Part shown: one piece after another, positions 43,737 through 54,687 of the stretch | Layout of the letters: every line of letters begins with the position of its first letter | Position numbering within the stretch: position 1 is the stretch's first letter | From: Streptomyces flavofungini | GTDB lineage: Bacteria; Actinomycetota; Actinomycetes; Streptomycetales; Streptomycetaceae | Direction of reading: 5' to 3' | Assembly: GCF_030388665.1 (NCBI RefSeq) | Contig: NZ_CP128846.1 | Location: forward strand, 3,822,001 to 3,886,000 | Length of the DNA stretch: 64,000 bases | Position numbers and translations under genes: made by a program | Notes under the pieces: model-generated | The model's input: only the letters and a program-made list of their open reading frames with translations | Database searches by the model: none | What the model was told of the DNA's origin: nothing

Positions 43737-44330
43737 ATGCAGAGCACGCAAGAACCGGAGAGCCACGGACCGGAGGGGCGCGATCCGGAGGGGTGCAATC
43801 CGGAGGGGCGCGAACCGGAGAGCCTCGGACCGGAGAGCCTCGGACCGGAGAGCCGGAAACCACACAGGTATCCGCTCACCCCCGTCGAGATCCGGATCGT
43901 GGGGCTCGTGCCCCTGCTCGAGCCGTACTTCCGGGGTGCCGCGGTGAGCGCGCTGATGCCGGAGCCGCTGCGCGAGGCCATGGACAGCCATGGCCTGACC
44001 CCGCGTCACGGCGCGGTGCTGCCCCAGCTCCTGGCGGCCGACGGGCCGTTGACCGTCAGCGGCATCGCCGACCGGCTCCAGGTGTCCCTGCCGACGGCGA
44101 GCGAGCTGGTCGGGGGCCTCGCGCGCGCGGGCATCGTCACCCGCGCCCCGGACGAGACCAACCGCCGCCGGGTCCTCGTGTCCCTCGCCGAGGAGTACCG
44201 CCCGCTCCTGGAGTCCTTCGTCGCCCGCCGGGGCGAGCCGCTGCTCCGCGCCCTCGCGGGGCTTCCGGCCGAGCAGCGGGAGGGGTTCATGGCGGGGCTG
44301 CGGGCCTGGGTGCGGGAGGTGCAGCGGTAG
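43737..44330 (+). CDS. MarR-family transcriptional regulator
   Basis: A 197-residue winged-helix protein. The DNA-binding part is LTPRHGAVLPQLLAADGPLTVSGIADRLQVSLPTASELVGGLARAGIVTRAPDETNRRRVLVSL (residues 86-148). The first 45 residues are hydrophilic with repeated PEG/PES pentads, unusual for MarR proteins and probably disordered. The gene lacks a ribosome site and may be leaderless. It is divergent from the questin-oxidase-like gene and likely represses it. Confidence 0.9.
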   Translation: MQSTQEPESHGPEGRDPEGCNPEGREPESLGPESLGPESRKPHRYPLTPVEIRIVGLVPLLEPYFRGAAVSALMPEPLREAMDSHGLTPRHGAVLPQLLAADGPLTVSGIADRLQVSLPTASELVGGLARAGIVTRAPDETNRRRVLVSLAEEYRPLLESFVARRGEPLLRALAGLPAEQREGFMAGLRAWVREVQR

Positions 44331-44377
44331 CGAGGGGGAACCGTTCACGCCGCGCGCACGTCGCACTGGGGCAAGCC

Positions 44378-44400
44378 GGCCTTCCGTACGCGGGAAGGCC
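44378..44400 (+). terminator. Hairpin after the MarR gene
   Basis: GGCCTTCC (44378-44385) and GGAAGGCC (44393-44400) form an 8-bp stem with a 7-base loop, 47 bases after the MarR stop and 30 before the next gene. No T-run; it may terminate or shape the leader of the secreted-protein gene. Confidence 0.45.
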
Positions 44401-44430
44401 TCCGTACGTCACCTGGCACGAAGGAACGAC

Positions 44431-44808
44431 ATGACTCTCCGTCCGGCCCGCAAGCTCGCCCTCACCACCGCTGCCTCCGCCGCGCTGCTCACGGCGCTGC
44501 TCACCTGGCAGGCATCGGCCGCGGACTCGGACGGCACCGGCCGGGAGTCGCGCCCGGGCGCGGGGGCCTCGGTGTCGGACACGAAGTCCGGCGAGGAGTC
44601 CCGCGCGACGCCTGGCAAGGGCTCGGACGCCGCGCCCGGCAAGAGGGCCGATGCCACCCCCGGCAAGGGCTCGGACGCGGCAAGCGGCAAGAGCTCGGAC
44701 TCCACCAGGAGCGAGGCCGAGCACAGCGGGAACGCCAAGGCTGATTACTGGACTCCGGAGCGCATGCGCGAGGCCCGGCCCGCGCCGATGCCGGTGCTCG
44801 ATCGCTGA
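44431..44808 (+). CDS. Small secreted protein with orphan protease-leader motif
   Basis: A 125-residue protein with a clear signal peptide (residues 1-30, cleavage after ASA). A disordered middle is built from repeated PGKGSDA/SGKSSD units, and the end is ADYWTPERMREARPAPMPVLDR. A WTPERMR-type segment is common at the propeptide end of secreted Streptomyces trypsin-like proteases. Here the protein stops right after it with no catalytic domain. It could be a truncated protease gene, a decoy propeptide or an unrelated secreted peptide. Function unknown. Confidence 0.7.
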   Translation: MTLRPARKLALTTAASAALLTALLTWQASAADSDGTGRESRPGAGASVSDTKSGEESRATPGKGSDAAPGKRADATPGKGSDAASGKSSDSTRSEAEHSGNAKADYWTPERMREARPAPMPVLDR

Positions 44809-44887
44809 GGCCGACCGGGCCGGGCGCTCCGGGCCCGGCTCTCACACCCCTCGGTGTCCCACTCTCACACCCCTCGGTGTCCCGCTC

Positions 44888-46105
44888 TCACACCCCCCGG
44901 TGAGCCGCCGCCAAATGCCCGGCAAGCCGCGGCGAGGCGAACTCCGTGCCGCACACGAACCGCATCACCGGCCCGTACGACGACCCGGCGAGCATGCCCG
45001 TGAAGTACAGACCGGGGACTGAGGAGACGTACCCCGCGCCCAGCTTGGGCGTGCCCCGGCTGGTGGCGAGGCGGGCGCGCAGGCCGTGGCCGAGGAAGCT
45101 GAGGGCGGCGAGGTCCACGCGGTAGCCCGTGGCGGCGATGACGTGGTCGGCCGCCAGCTCCCGGGCACGGCCGCCGAGGGTCTCGACGCCGATGACGGGG
45201 CGGCCGTCGCGGGTGCCCGCGGTCACGATGCGCCGCACCTCGCGCGCCTCGACCTTCCGCTCGAACCGCTCCCGCAGCCACCAGGCGCCGAGTGGACCGA
45301 GGACACGACGGGTCAGGAAGTGCCGGGCGGAGGCGGGAAGGTGGCGGTACCCCCCGGCGTGGTAGCTGAACGCGTACAGCGACCAGGCACGGCCGAAGGG
45401 GGACTCCGGTCGCAGCTTCGGCTGGTCCCACGGCGGCTGGCCGAAAGCGACCGAGCGCCGCCCGCGCGCTACCACCCGCACCCGCGCGCCGGCCTCCGCC
45501 GCGAGCACCGCCGTCTCCAGGGCGGACTGCCCGGCGCCGACGACCAGCAGGTCCTTCTCCGCGTACCGCGTGAGGTCGTGGTGCTGTGCGCTGTGCGAGA
45601 CGGGGCCCGCGGGCGAGGGGCCGTCCGGCGCGGCCGCGGCCAGCTCGGACGGGAGCCACGACAGGCCGGACAGGCCGGTGGCGACGACGACCGCGCGGGC
45701 CGTGAACTGCTCCCCGGAGTCCAGCTTCAGCTCGAAGCCCCCGGCCGGGCGGGGGTCGACGGAGACCACCCGCACCCGCTCCAGGTCGGGCACGATCTTC
45801 TGCTGGAACCACTGGCCGTATCCGACGAACGTCTCGACGGGGATGATGTCCTCGTCCGTGACGAGGCGGGGCAGGCCCGCCGCGTCGCAGTAGTCGACGA
45901 GGGTGTGGCCGGGCTGCGGGGCGTCGATGTTCGACGCGGCGGGTGTCGACTTGAGGAGCATCCCCGCGGGCATGTGCGACTGCCAGCTCACCATCGGCTC
46001 GCCGAACACGCGCACCGGGATGCCCCGGGCCCTCAGATGTGCCGCTGTGGACAGGCCGTATGGGCCCGCTCCGATGACGGCGACCGGTTGCGTTGTTTGA
46101 TTCAC
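44888..46105 (-). CDS. Flavin-dependent monooxygenase-like oxidoreductase
   Basis: A 405-residue two-dinucleotide-domain flavoprotein. FAD motif GAGPYGLS is at about residues 11-18, an ATG-type motif follows at VVVATGLSGL, NADPH motif VVGAGQSALE is near residue 190 and a closing HVIAATGYRVD is near residue 315. This is the layout of flavin monooxygenases including N-hydroxylases. GTG 46105 has GGGAGGG five bases upstream. It follows an ATP-grasp gene by 51 bases and is probably cotranscribed. Confidence 0.88.
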   Translation of the reverse strand: MNQTTQPVAVIGAGPYGLSTAAHLRARGIPVRVFGEPMVSWQSHMPAGMLLKSTPAASNIDAPQPGHTLVDYCDAAGLPRLVTDEDIIPVETFVGYGQWFQQKIVPDLERVRVVSVDPRPAGGFELKLDSGEQFTARAVVVATGLSGLSWLPSELAAAAPDGPSPAGPVSHSAQHHDLTRYAEKDLLVVGAGQSALETAVLAAEAGARVRVVARGRRSVAFGQPPWDQPKLRPESPFGRAWSLYAFSYHAGGYRHLPASARHFLTRRVLGPLGAWWLRERFERKVEAREVRRIVTAGTRDGRPVIGVETLGGRARELAADHVIAATGYRVDLAALSFLGHGLRARLATSRGTPKLGAGYVSSVPGLYFTGMLAGSSYGPVMRFVCGTEFASPRLAGHLAAAHRGV

Positions 46106-46156
46106 GAAGTCCCTCCCCGGAACGTGCTGTGCGCCGTGCCGGCGCACGGCGCACCG

Positions 46157-47431
46157 TCACTTCGTGGTCGTGCCGCCGCGGCGGTTGGTCCGCCACAGCT
46201 GGAACAGATGCTTCGCTCCTGGCCGTACGAAGCGCGCGAGCATGGTGAAGGCCGGCAGCATGTCGTCCGCCGCGAGCCACGCCAGCTCCGTGCCGCTGGC
46301 ACGGGACGGCGCGTGGGGTGTCACATAGCCGCTGCGGCGGTAGGCGAGATAGGCGGGCAGGTCGATGTTCTCCACGACATAGCGGTGTCCCGCGCGCTGC
46401 TCCCCCTCGGGGACGGGACGGCCGGTCAGATGCAGATGCATCGCCCGGACGACATCGATCCCCGACTCGCTCTCGAAGAGGCGGAACTGGGCGCCCATGC
46501 GTGGGTTGAAGTCGAGCAGTTTGTACCGACCGTCGCGGCGGTCGAAGCGGAGGTCGAGGTCGATGACTCCGGTGAAGCCGATCTCTTTGATGAAACGCGC
46601 GGCGAGGTCCGCGAGTTCCGGGTTGTCGACGACGTACGCCGTCGCCGTCATCCCCGCGTGCGGCGGCCAGGAGCGTACCTTCACGCCGGTGAACAGGGTG
46701 AGAGGGGTCGAGTCGGCGTCGAAGTAGGCGTGCACGACCCAGTCCTCGGCCTGCTCGCGCGGCAGGTACTCCTGGAGGATCACGCTGGGCCGCTCTCCCC
46801 AGCCGCGGGCCAGCTTGAGCAGGCCCGCGGGCGTGTTGATGCGGGTGGTGCCGTTCACGGCCGGCTGTTCGCGGCGCTGGAACGCCTCCCTGTTCTTGGC
46901 CACGACCGGGAACCGGGCCGTCGCGGCGAACTTCTCCACATCCTCCTGGTTCTGCGGGCACACCGAGGCGGGCGAGGCGATGCCGTGCTCCACGCACAGC
47001 TCGTGCAGCCCCTGCTTGCTGGCGAGGCGCCGCGGCAGCGCGGGCGCCACCGGCGGGAACAGGAACCCTCCGAAGTCCGCGTCCCTCAACTCCCGCTGGT
47101 TCTCGGCGATCAGCACCGCCGCTTCCTCGTCCGTGGGGATCAGCACCGTCGGCCTGCCGATCCGCCGCCCGATCCGCAGCAGCCCCTCCACCAGATACGC
47201 GGGACCCTCGACGCCGGTGGTGGGCCACGGGAAGGCACGGGTCAGATAGCGGGACACGGCCGCGGGCGTGTACCGGTCCTCGGTGATCGCGTACATGGGG
47301 ATGCCGAGGCGTCCCAGGCTGCGGATCGCCCCCACACCGCCGTGATGCAGCGGATAGTCACCGAACTTCACGATCAGTCCGGGCACTTCACGGTCGGGCC
47401 TTGACGCCAGTCCGCCGCTGGAAATGGTCAC
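46157..47431 (-). CDS. ATP-grasp carboxylate-amine ligase
   Basis: A 424-residue ligase. An N-terminal pre-grasp domain (PGLIVKFGDYPLHHGGVGAIRSLGRLGIPMYAI) is followed by the ATP-grasp fold with PVVAKNRE (lysine), ILQEYLP, and the metal motif GVIDLDLRFDRRDGRYKLLDFNPRMGAQFRLFE. A C-terminal extension of about 70 residues follows. It resembles D-aspartate ligase-like enzymes; substrates unknown. GTG 47431 has a G-rich site four bases upstream. With the downstream flavoprotein it may make an oxidised amide or peptide (inference). Confidence 0.87.
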   Translation of the reverse strand: MTISSGGLASRPDREVPGLIVKFGDYPLHHGGVGAIRSLGRLGIPMYAITEDRYTPAAVSRYLTRAFPWPTTGVEGPAYLVEGLLRIGRRIGRPTVLIPTDEEAAVLIAENQRELRDADFGGFLFPPVAPALPRRLASKQGLHELCVEHGIASPASVCPQNQEDVEKFAATARFPVVAKNREAFQRREQPAVNGTTRINTPAGLLKLARGWGERPSVILQEYLPREQAEDWVVHAYFDADSTPLTLFTGVKVRSWPPHAGMTATAYVVDNPELADLAARFIKEIGFTGVIDLDLRFDRRDGRYKLLDFNPRMGAQFRLFESESGIDVVRAMHLHLTGRPVPEGEQRAGHRYVVENIDLPAYLAYRRSGYVTPHAPSRASGTELAWLAADDMLPAFTMLARFVRPGAKHLFQLWRTNRRGGTTTK

Positions 47432-47621
47432 GGGTCCCCCCACGTGTCCGTCTGCGCCTGACCGGACCACCCCTGTCCGTGTCCCCCAAAGGAAGCTATG
47501 CAGGAATTGCCTGTTCCACTCCTGGTTTATCCGGACATTGCTAACTCTTTAGACACTGCCCCCGGCGAGGCTTCCCACGTAACGTGTGGGGCACTCAGAT
47601 TGGAAAGCGAGGCAGGCACGC
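47432..47621. promoter_or_regulatory. Divergent control region, ATP-grasp operon and fahA
   Basis: A 190-base region less GC-rich than its surroundings (47495-47560). It should hold both promoters. CCCAC-GTAACGT-GTGGG near 47571-47587 is a short inverted repeat. TTAGAC/TAGACA near 47551 is a possible -10 for fahA. No hexamer pair is convincing. Confidence 0.35.
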
Positions 47622-48935
47622 ATGTCCGAGCAGAACCCGCTCGACCTCCCCGAGGGCGACCCCTTCGGCCCGCACAATCTTCCGTACGGAGTCTTCTCCC
47701 CGGCCGGGTCCGCCACGTCCGCGTCCGGGACGACGCCCGGCTCGGGGCCTGATTCGGGGCCCGGAGCAGCGGCCGGTTCCGCCTCGGACGGCCGTCGGGT
47801 CGGCGTCCGCATCGGTTCGTACGTCCTGGACGCGGGCGCAGCCGCCGCCGCCCTCGGCTCCCCCTATGTCTCGCTGCTCGCCCAGCCCACCCTGGGCCCG
47901 CTGCTCGCCGCGGGACGCCGCACCTGGAGCGACGTCCGCCGCGCCCTCACCGCCTGGGTGACGGTCCCCGCCCACCGCGACGCCGTCCGCCCGCTGCTCC
48001 ACCCCCTCTCCGACGTCACCCTGCACCTGCCCTTCGAGGTCGCGGACTACGTCGACTTCTACGCCTCCGAGCACCACGCCTCGAACCTGGGCCGGATGTT
48101 CCGCCCCGACGCGCCCACGCCGCTCACCCCCAACTGGAAGCACCTGCCCATCGGTTACCACGGCCGGTCCGGCACCGTCGTGGTCTCCGGCACGGACGTG
48201 GTGCGCCCCACCGGTCAGCGCAAGACGCCCGCCGACACCGCGCCCGTCTTCGGTCCGTCCACGAAGCTCGACATCGAAGCCGAGGTCGGCTTCGTCGTCG
48301 GCACGCCGTCCACGCTGGGGACCCCCGTGCCCCTCACGGACTTCCGCGAGCACGTCTTCGGCCTCTGCCTCCTCAACGACTGGTCCGCCCGCGACCTCCA
48401 GGCCTGGGAGTACGTCCCCCTCGGCCCCTTCCTCGGCAAGTCCTTCGCCACCTCCGTGTCGGCCTGGATCACGCCCCTGGAGGCCCTGGACTCCGCCCGC
48501 GTCGCCCCGCCCGCGCGCACCGAGCCCCTGCTCCCCTACCTCGACGACTCCGCCGAGTCCGTCGCCGACGAGCCCGGGGGCTACGACCTCCGCATCACCG
48601 TCTCCCTCAACGGCCAGGTCATCTCCGAACCCCCCTTCTCCACCGTCTACTGGACCGCCGCCCAGCAGCTCACCCACATGACCGTCAACGGCGCTTCCCT
48701 GCGCACCGGGGACCTCTACGGCTCCGGCACCGTCAGCGGGCCCTCCCCCGAGCAGTTCGGCTCCCTCATCGAGCTGACCTGGAACGGGCGGGATCCGCTC
48801 GAACTTCCCGACGGCAAGCGGACGTTCCTCGAGGACGGCGACGTCGTCACGATGACCGCGTGGGCCCCCGGGCCCGGTGGGACCCGGGTGGGCCTGGGCG
48901 AGGTCACGGGGCGGATCGCGGCGGCGCGAGGCTGA
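47622..48935 (+). CDS. fahA: Fumarylacetoacetase
   Basis: A 437-residue enzyme that splits fumarylacetoacetate into fumarate and acetoacetate, the last step of tyrosine/homogentisate breakdown. Visible features: N-terminal domain with NLPYGVFSP, the active-site region VADYVDFYASEHHASNLGRMFRP (metal Asp and catalytic His), LDIEAEVGFV with the metal glutamates, NDWSARDLQAWEYVPLGPFLGKSF and the C-terminal GSLIELTWNGRDPLELPDG. A Ser/Gly/Pro-rich insert of about 25 residues follows residue 30. ATG 47622 is chosen over an upstream in-frame start. Confidence 0.95.
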   Translation: MSEQNPLDLPEGDPFGPHNLPYGVFSPAGSATSASGTTPGSGPDSGPGAAAGSASDGRRVGVRIGSYVLDAGAAAAALGSPYVSLLAQPTLGPLLAAGRRTWSDVRRALTAWVTVPAHRDAVRPLLHPLSDVTLHLPFEVADYVDFYASEHHASNLGRMFRPDAPTPLTPNWKHLPIGYHGRSGTVVVSGTDVVRPTGQRKTPADTAPVFGPSTKLDIEAEVGFVVGTPSTLGTPVPLTDFREHVFGLCLLNDWSARDLQAWEYVPLGPFLGKSFATSVSAWITPLEALDSARVAPPARTEPLLPYLDDSAESVADEPGGYDLRITVSLNGQVISEPPFSTVYWTAAQQLTHMTVNGASLRTGDLYGSGTVSGPSPEQFGSLIELTWNGRDPLELPDGKRTFLEDGDVVTMTAWAPGPGGTRVGLGEVTGRIAAARG

Positions 48936-48960
48936 GGTGGAGGGGCTGGGGGCCTTGCCG

Positions 48961-49165
48961 GGGGCTCCCCAGTCCCGCCCCTTCCCGAAACCGGGGGCTG
49001 CGCCCCCGGGGCCCCGCTGATCGGCGCTCAGCGCCTCGTCCTCAAGCGCCGGACGGGCCGCAATCAGCCCCTCATGGGCCCCTGCTCCTCAAGAGCTTGG
49101 GGGAGTTCGAGGAGCGGGGTCCGGGGCGGAGCCCCCAGGATCGGAAGGGGCGGGACTGGGGGCCC
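48961..49165. repeat. Fold-back pair of dispersed GC-rich repeat, copies 2 and 3
   Basis: Arms 48961-49018 and 49112-49165 are imperfect inverted copies; each contains CCCAGTCCCGCCCCTTC and an internal GGGGGCT-GCCCCC hairpin. They share their word order with the repeat at 15310-15480. The pair sits between the converging fahA and recQ genes and can fold as one long hairpin, serving as a two-way terminator. Confidence 0.8.
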
Positions 49166-49174
49166 CTCGAGGCC

Positions 49175-51190
<2,016 letters not shown>

Positions 51191-51391
51191 GCCACCGATC
51201 CCATACATCGCCCAGCCCCCGTACGTCACGCCTCGACCACCGCGTGCTTCCACCACTGCGTCCACGATAGGGGTCCGGGGCGACAGGCCACGAAGTTATC
51301 CACAGGCCGGCCCCCGCGGTGTGAAGAACGCGCCGCTCCGCCGCCCCACCGTCCCGGGCATCCCCGGCACCACCGGACCCCGCACACGCCA

Positions 51392-51428
51392 CCGCCCGGC
51401 CTCCCGCGAACTGCGGGACGCCGGGCGG
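51392..51428 (-). terminator. Terminator of the main nuo operon
   Basis: A 15-bp stem with a single C/C mismatch: CCGCCCGGC (51392-51400) with 51420-51428, and TCCCGC (51402-51407) with 51413-51418, loop GAACT. It begins 37 bases after the nuoN stop on the minus strand. Confidence 0.75.
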
Positions 51429-51464
51429 CACCGTACGAGGCGGGCGGGGCCGAAGCCCCCCCGC

Positions 51465-53114
51465 CTACCGGACGAAGACTCCCGCCTGGTTGGCCAGATC
51501 GAGGAAGTACTGCGGAGCCACACCGAGCACGAGCGTCACCGCGACGCCGAGCCCGATCGCCGTCATGGTCAGCGGCGACGGCACGGCGACCGTCGGGCCG
51601 TCCGTCTTCGGCTCGCTGAAGAACATCAGGACGATCACGCGGATGTAGAAGAACGCGGCGATCGCGGACGAGATCACACCGACCACGACCAGCGCGCCCG
51701 CGCCGCCCTCGGCCGCCGCCTTGAACACCGCGAACTTCCCGGAGAACCCTGAGGTCAGCGGGATGCCCGCGAAGGCGAGCAGGAAGACGGCGAACACCGC
51801 GGCGACCAGCGGTGAGCGGCGCCCGAGCCCCGCCCACTTCGACAGGTGTGTCGCCTCGCCGCCCGCGTCCCGCACCAGCGTGACCACCGCGAACGCGCCG
51901 ATCGTCACGAAGGAGTACGCGCCCAGGTAGAACAGCACCGACGAGACGCCGTCCTTTGTGGTCGCGATGACACCCGCGAGGATGAAGCCCGCGTGCGCGA
52001 TCGAGGAGTACGCGAGGAGCCGCTTGATGTCGGTCTGGGTGATCGCGACGATCGCGCCGCCCAGCATCGTGATCACGGCGACGCCGTACATCACCGGCCG
52101 CCAGTCCCAGCGCAGCCCCGGGAGCACGACGTACAGCAGCCGCAGGAGCGCGCCGAACGCGGCCACCTTCGTCGCCGCCGCCATGAAGCCCGTCACCGGC
52201 GTCGGCGCGCCCTGGTAGACGTCGGGCGTCCACATGTGGAACGGCACCGCGCCGACCTTGAAGAGCAGGCCCATGACGATCATCGCGGAGCCGATGAGGA
52301 GCAGCGCGTCGTTGCCCATGGTGCCCGCGAGGGCGGGGTCGACCGTGGTGATCGTGCCGTCGACGACCTTGGCGATGGTGCCGTACGACACCGAGCCCGC
52401 GTAGCCGTAGATCAGCGCGATGCCGAACAGCGTGAACGCGGAGGCGAAGGCGCCGAGGAGGAAGTACTTCACGGCCGCTTCCTGCGACATGAGCCGCTTG
52501 CGGCGCGCCAGGGCGCACAGCAGGTAGAGCGGCAGCGAGAAGACTTCCAGGGCGATGAAGAACGTCAGCAGGTCGTTCGCCGACGGGAAGACCAGCATGC
52601 CGCCGATGGCGAACAGCGCCAGCGGGAACACCTCGGTGGTGGCGAACCCGGCTTTGGTGGCGGCCTGTTCGCCCGCGCTGCCGGGCACGGCTCCGGCCTG
52701 CGCCACGAAGGAGTCGACGCGGTTGCCGTGTGCCGCCGGGTCGAGCCTGCGCTCCGCGAAGGTGAAGATCGCGACCAGACCGGCGAGGAGAATGGTGCCC
52801 TGGAGGAAGAGCGCGGGACCGTCGACGGCGATGGCGCCCATCGCCGCGATGCGCGCCTTCGTGGTGCCGTAGCCCCCGGCCGCGAGGGCGACGACCGCGG
52901 CGAAGGCGGCGGCGAGGGCGACGACGGAGACGAACAGCTGGGCGTAGTAACGGGACTTGCGCGGCACGAAGGCTTCGATGAGCACTCCGATGACGCCGGC
53001 ACCGATGACGATCAGGGTCGGTGCCAGCTGGCCGTACTCGATCTTCGGCGCGTCGATCTTGTCGAGCGGCTCGGCCGCCGTTGTCCACAGGCTGTGGACG
53101 GCTGTCGCACTCAC
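51465..53114 (-). CDS. nuoN: NADH-quinone oxidoreductase subunit N
   Basis: A 549-residue proton-pumping membrane subunit with about 14 helices. LLFKVGAVPFHMWTPDVYQGAPTPV carries the conserved lysine and RLLAYSSIAHAGFILAG follows. A loop near residue 130 is longer than in nuoN2. Start GTG 53114 overlaps the nuoM stop (GTGA). It is the last gene of the main operon, with a terminator after it. Codons 7-12 contain a TTGTCCACA DnaA-box-like sequence. Confidence 0.96.
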   Translation of the reverse strand: MSATAVHSLWTTAAEPLDKIDAPKIEYGQLAPTLIVIGAGVIGVLIEAFVPRKSRYYAQLFVSVVALAAAFAAVVALAAGGYGTTKARIAAMGAIAVDGPALFLQGTILLAGLVAIFTFAERRLDPAAHGNRVDSFVAQAGAVPGSAGEQAATKAGFATTEVFPLALFAIGGMLVFPSANDLLTFFIALEVFSLPLYLLCALARRKRLMSQEAAVKYFLLGAFASAFTLFGIALIYGYAGSVSYGTIAKVVDGTITTVDPALAGTMGNDALLLIGSAMIVMGLLFKVGAVPFHMWTPDVYQGAPTPVTGFMAAATKVAAFGALLRLLYVVLPGLRWDWRPVMYGVAVITMLGGAIVAITQTDIKRLLAYSSIAHAGFILAGVIATTKDGVSSVLFYLGAYSFVTIGAFAVVTLVRDAGGEATHLSKWAGLGRRSPLVAAVFAVFLLAFAGIPLTSGFSGKFAVFKAAAEGGAGALVVVGVISSAIAAFFYIRVIVLMFFSEPKTDGPTVAVPSPLTMTAIGLGVAVTLVLGVAPQYFLDLANQAGVFVR

Positions 53115-54682
53115 TTGGCGGCCTCCACCTCGGGCTCGGGGTCCTTCTTCTGGACGTCGGACATGGTGTGCTTGACCGCCGGGTTCACCAGCTCGGTGAC
53201 CGGCTTCGGGTAGACGCCGAGGACGATCAGGAGGGCGATCAGCGGGGCCACCACGGCCAGTTCGCGCACCTTCAGGTCGGGCATCGACGCGACCTCCGGC
53301 TTCACCGGGCCCGTCATCGTCCGCTGGTAGAGCACGAGCGTGTAGAGCGCGGCGAGGACGATGCCGAAGGTGGCGATGATCCCGACCGCCGGATAGCGCG
53401 CGAACGTGCCCACCAGGACCAGGAACTCACTCACGAACGGCGCGAGCCCCGGCAGCGACAGCGTGGCCAGACCGCCGATCAGGAAGGTGCCCGCGAGCAC
53501 CGGCGCGACCTTCTGCACTCCTCCGTAGTCCGCGATCAGACGCGAGCCGCGGCGCGAGATCAGGAACCCGGCGACCAGCATCAGGGCGGCCGTGGAGAGG
53601 CCGTGGTTGACCATGTAGAGCGTCGCGCCGGACTGTCCCTGGGACGTCATCGCGAAGATGCCGAGGATGATGAACCCGAAGTGCGAGATCGACGCGTACG
53701 CCACCAGGCGCTTGATGTCGCGCTGGCCGACGGCGAGCAGTGCTCCGTAGATGATGCTGATCAGTGCGAGCACCAGGATCGCCGGGGTCGCCCACTTGCT
53801 CGCCTCCGGGAACAGCTGGAGGCAGAAGCGCAGCATCGCGAACGTGCCGACCTTGTCGACCACCGCCGTGATCAGCACGGCGACCGGGGCCGTGGCCTCG
53901 CCCATCGCGTTCGGCAGCCAGGTGTGCAGCGGCCACAGCGGGGCCTTCACCGCGAAGGCGAAGAAGAAGCCGAGGAACAGCAGCCGCTCGGTGTTGGTCG
54001 CCATGTCCAGCGAACCGTTGGCCCGCGCTTCGGCGATCTCCTGGAGCGAGAAGTTCCCGGCGACCACGTAGAGCCCGATCACGGCGGCCAGCATGATGAG
54101 GCCGCCGACCAGGTTGTAGAGCAGGAACTTCACGGCCGCGTACGAGCGCTGCGCCGAGGCGTTCTCGTCGCTGCCCGCGTGGGCGCGGTCTCCGAAGCCG
54201 CCGATGAGGAAGTACATCGGGATGAGCATGGCTTCGAAGAAGATGTAGAAGAGGAAGACGTCGGTGGCCTCGAAGGAGATGATCACCATCGCCTCGACGG
54301 CCAGGATCAGGGCGAAGAAGCCCTGAGTCGGCCGCCAGCGCGACGACTTCGTCTCCAGAGGATCGGCGTCGTGCCAGCCCGCCAGGATGATGAAGGGGAT
54401 CAACAGGGCGGTGAGCGCGATCAGGGCGACGCCGATGCCGTCGACGCCCAGTTCGTAGCGCACCCCGAAGTCACTGATCCAGGCGCGCGACTCGGTCAGT
54501 TGGTAGCGGTCGCCGTCCGGGTCGAACCGGACGGCGACGACGACGGCCAGGGCGAGTGTGGCCAGCGAGAAGAGCAGCGCGAGCCACTTGGCGGCGGTCC
54601 GCCGGGCGGCCGGGACGGCCGCCGTGGCGATCGCCCCGACCGCGGGGAGCGCGGCCGTCGCTGTCAGCAGAGGAAACGACAT
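53111..54682 (-). CDS. nuoM: NADH-quinone oxidoreductase subunit M
   Basis: A 523-residue pumping subunit with FYIFFEAMLIPMYFLIGGFG (conserved glutamate) and VKAPLWPLHTWLPNAMGEATAPVAV (conserved lysine). RLVAYASISHFGFIILGIFAMTSQG follows. Start ATG 54682 lies five bases after the nuoL stop. Compared with nuoM2 it lacks the Ser/Arg-rich cytoplasmic insert. It forms the middle pump of the membrane arm. Confidence 0.96.
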   Translation of the reverse strand: MSFPLLTATAALPAVGAIATAAVPAARRTAAKWLALLFSLATLALAVVVAVRFDPDGDRYQLTESRAWISDFGVRYELGVDGIGVALIALTALLIPFIILAGWHDADPLETKSSRWRPTQGFFALILAVEAMVIISFEATDVFLFYIFFEAMLIPMYFLIGGFGDRAHAGSDENASAQRSYAAVKFLLYNLVGGLIMLAAVIGLYVVAGNFSLQEIAEARANGSLDMATNTERLLFLGFFFAFAVKAPLWPLHTWLPNAMGEATAPVAVLITAVVDKVGTFAMLRFCLQLFPEASKWATPAILVLALISIIYGALLAVGQRDIKRLVAYASISHFGFIILGIFAMTSQGQSGATLYMVNHGLSTAALMLVAGFLISRRGSRLIADYGGVQKVAPVLAGTFLIGGLATLSLPGLAPFVSEFLVLVGTFARYPAVGIIATFGIVLAALYTLVLYQRTMTGPVKPEVASMPDLKVRELAVVAPLIALLIVLGVYPKPVTELVNPAVKHTMSDVQKKDPEPEVEAAK

Positions 54683-54687
54683 CGGTA

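Noticed and set aside
51296..53100. Replication origin
   Set aside because: Only two separated DnaA-like boxes, no dnaA/dnaN genes and no AT-rich unwinding element.
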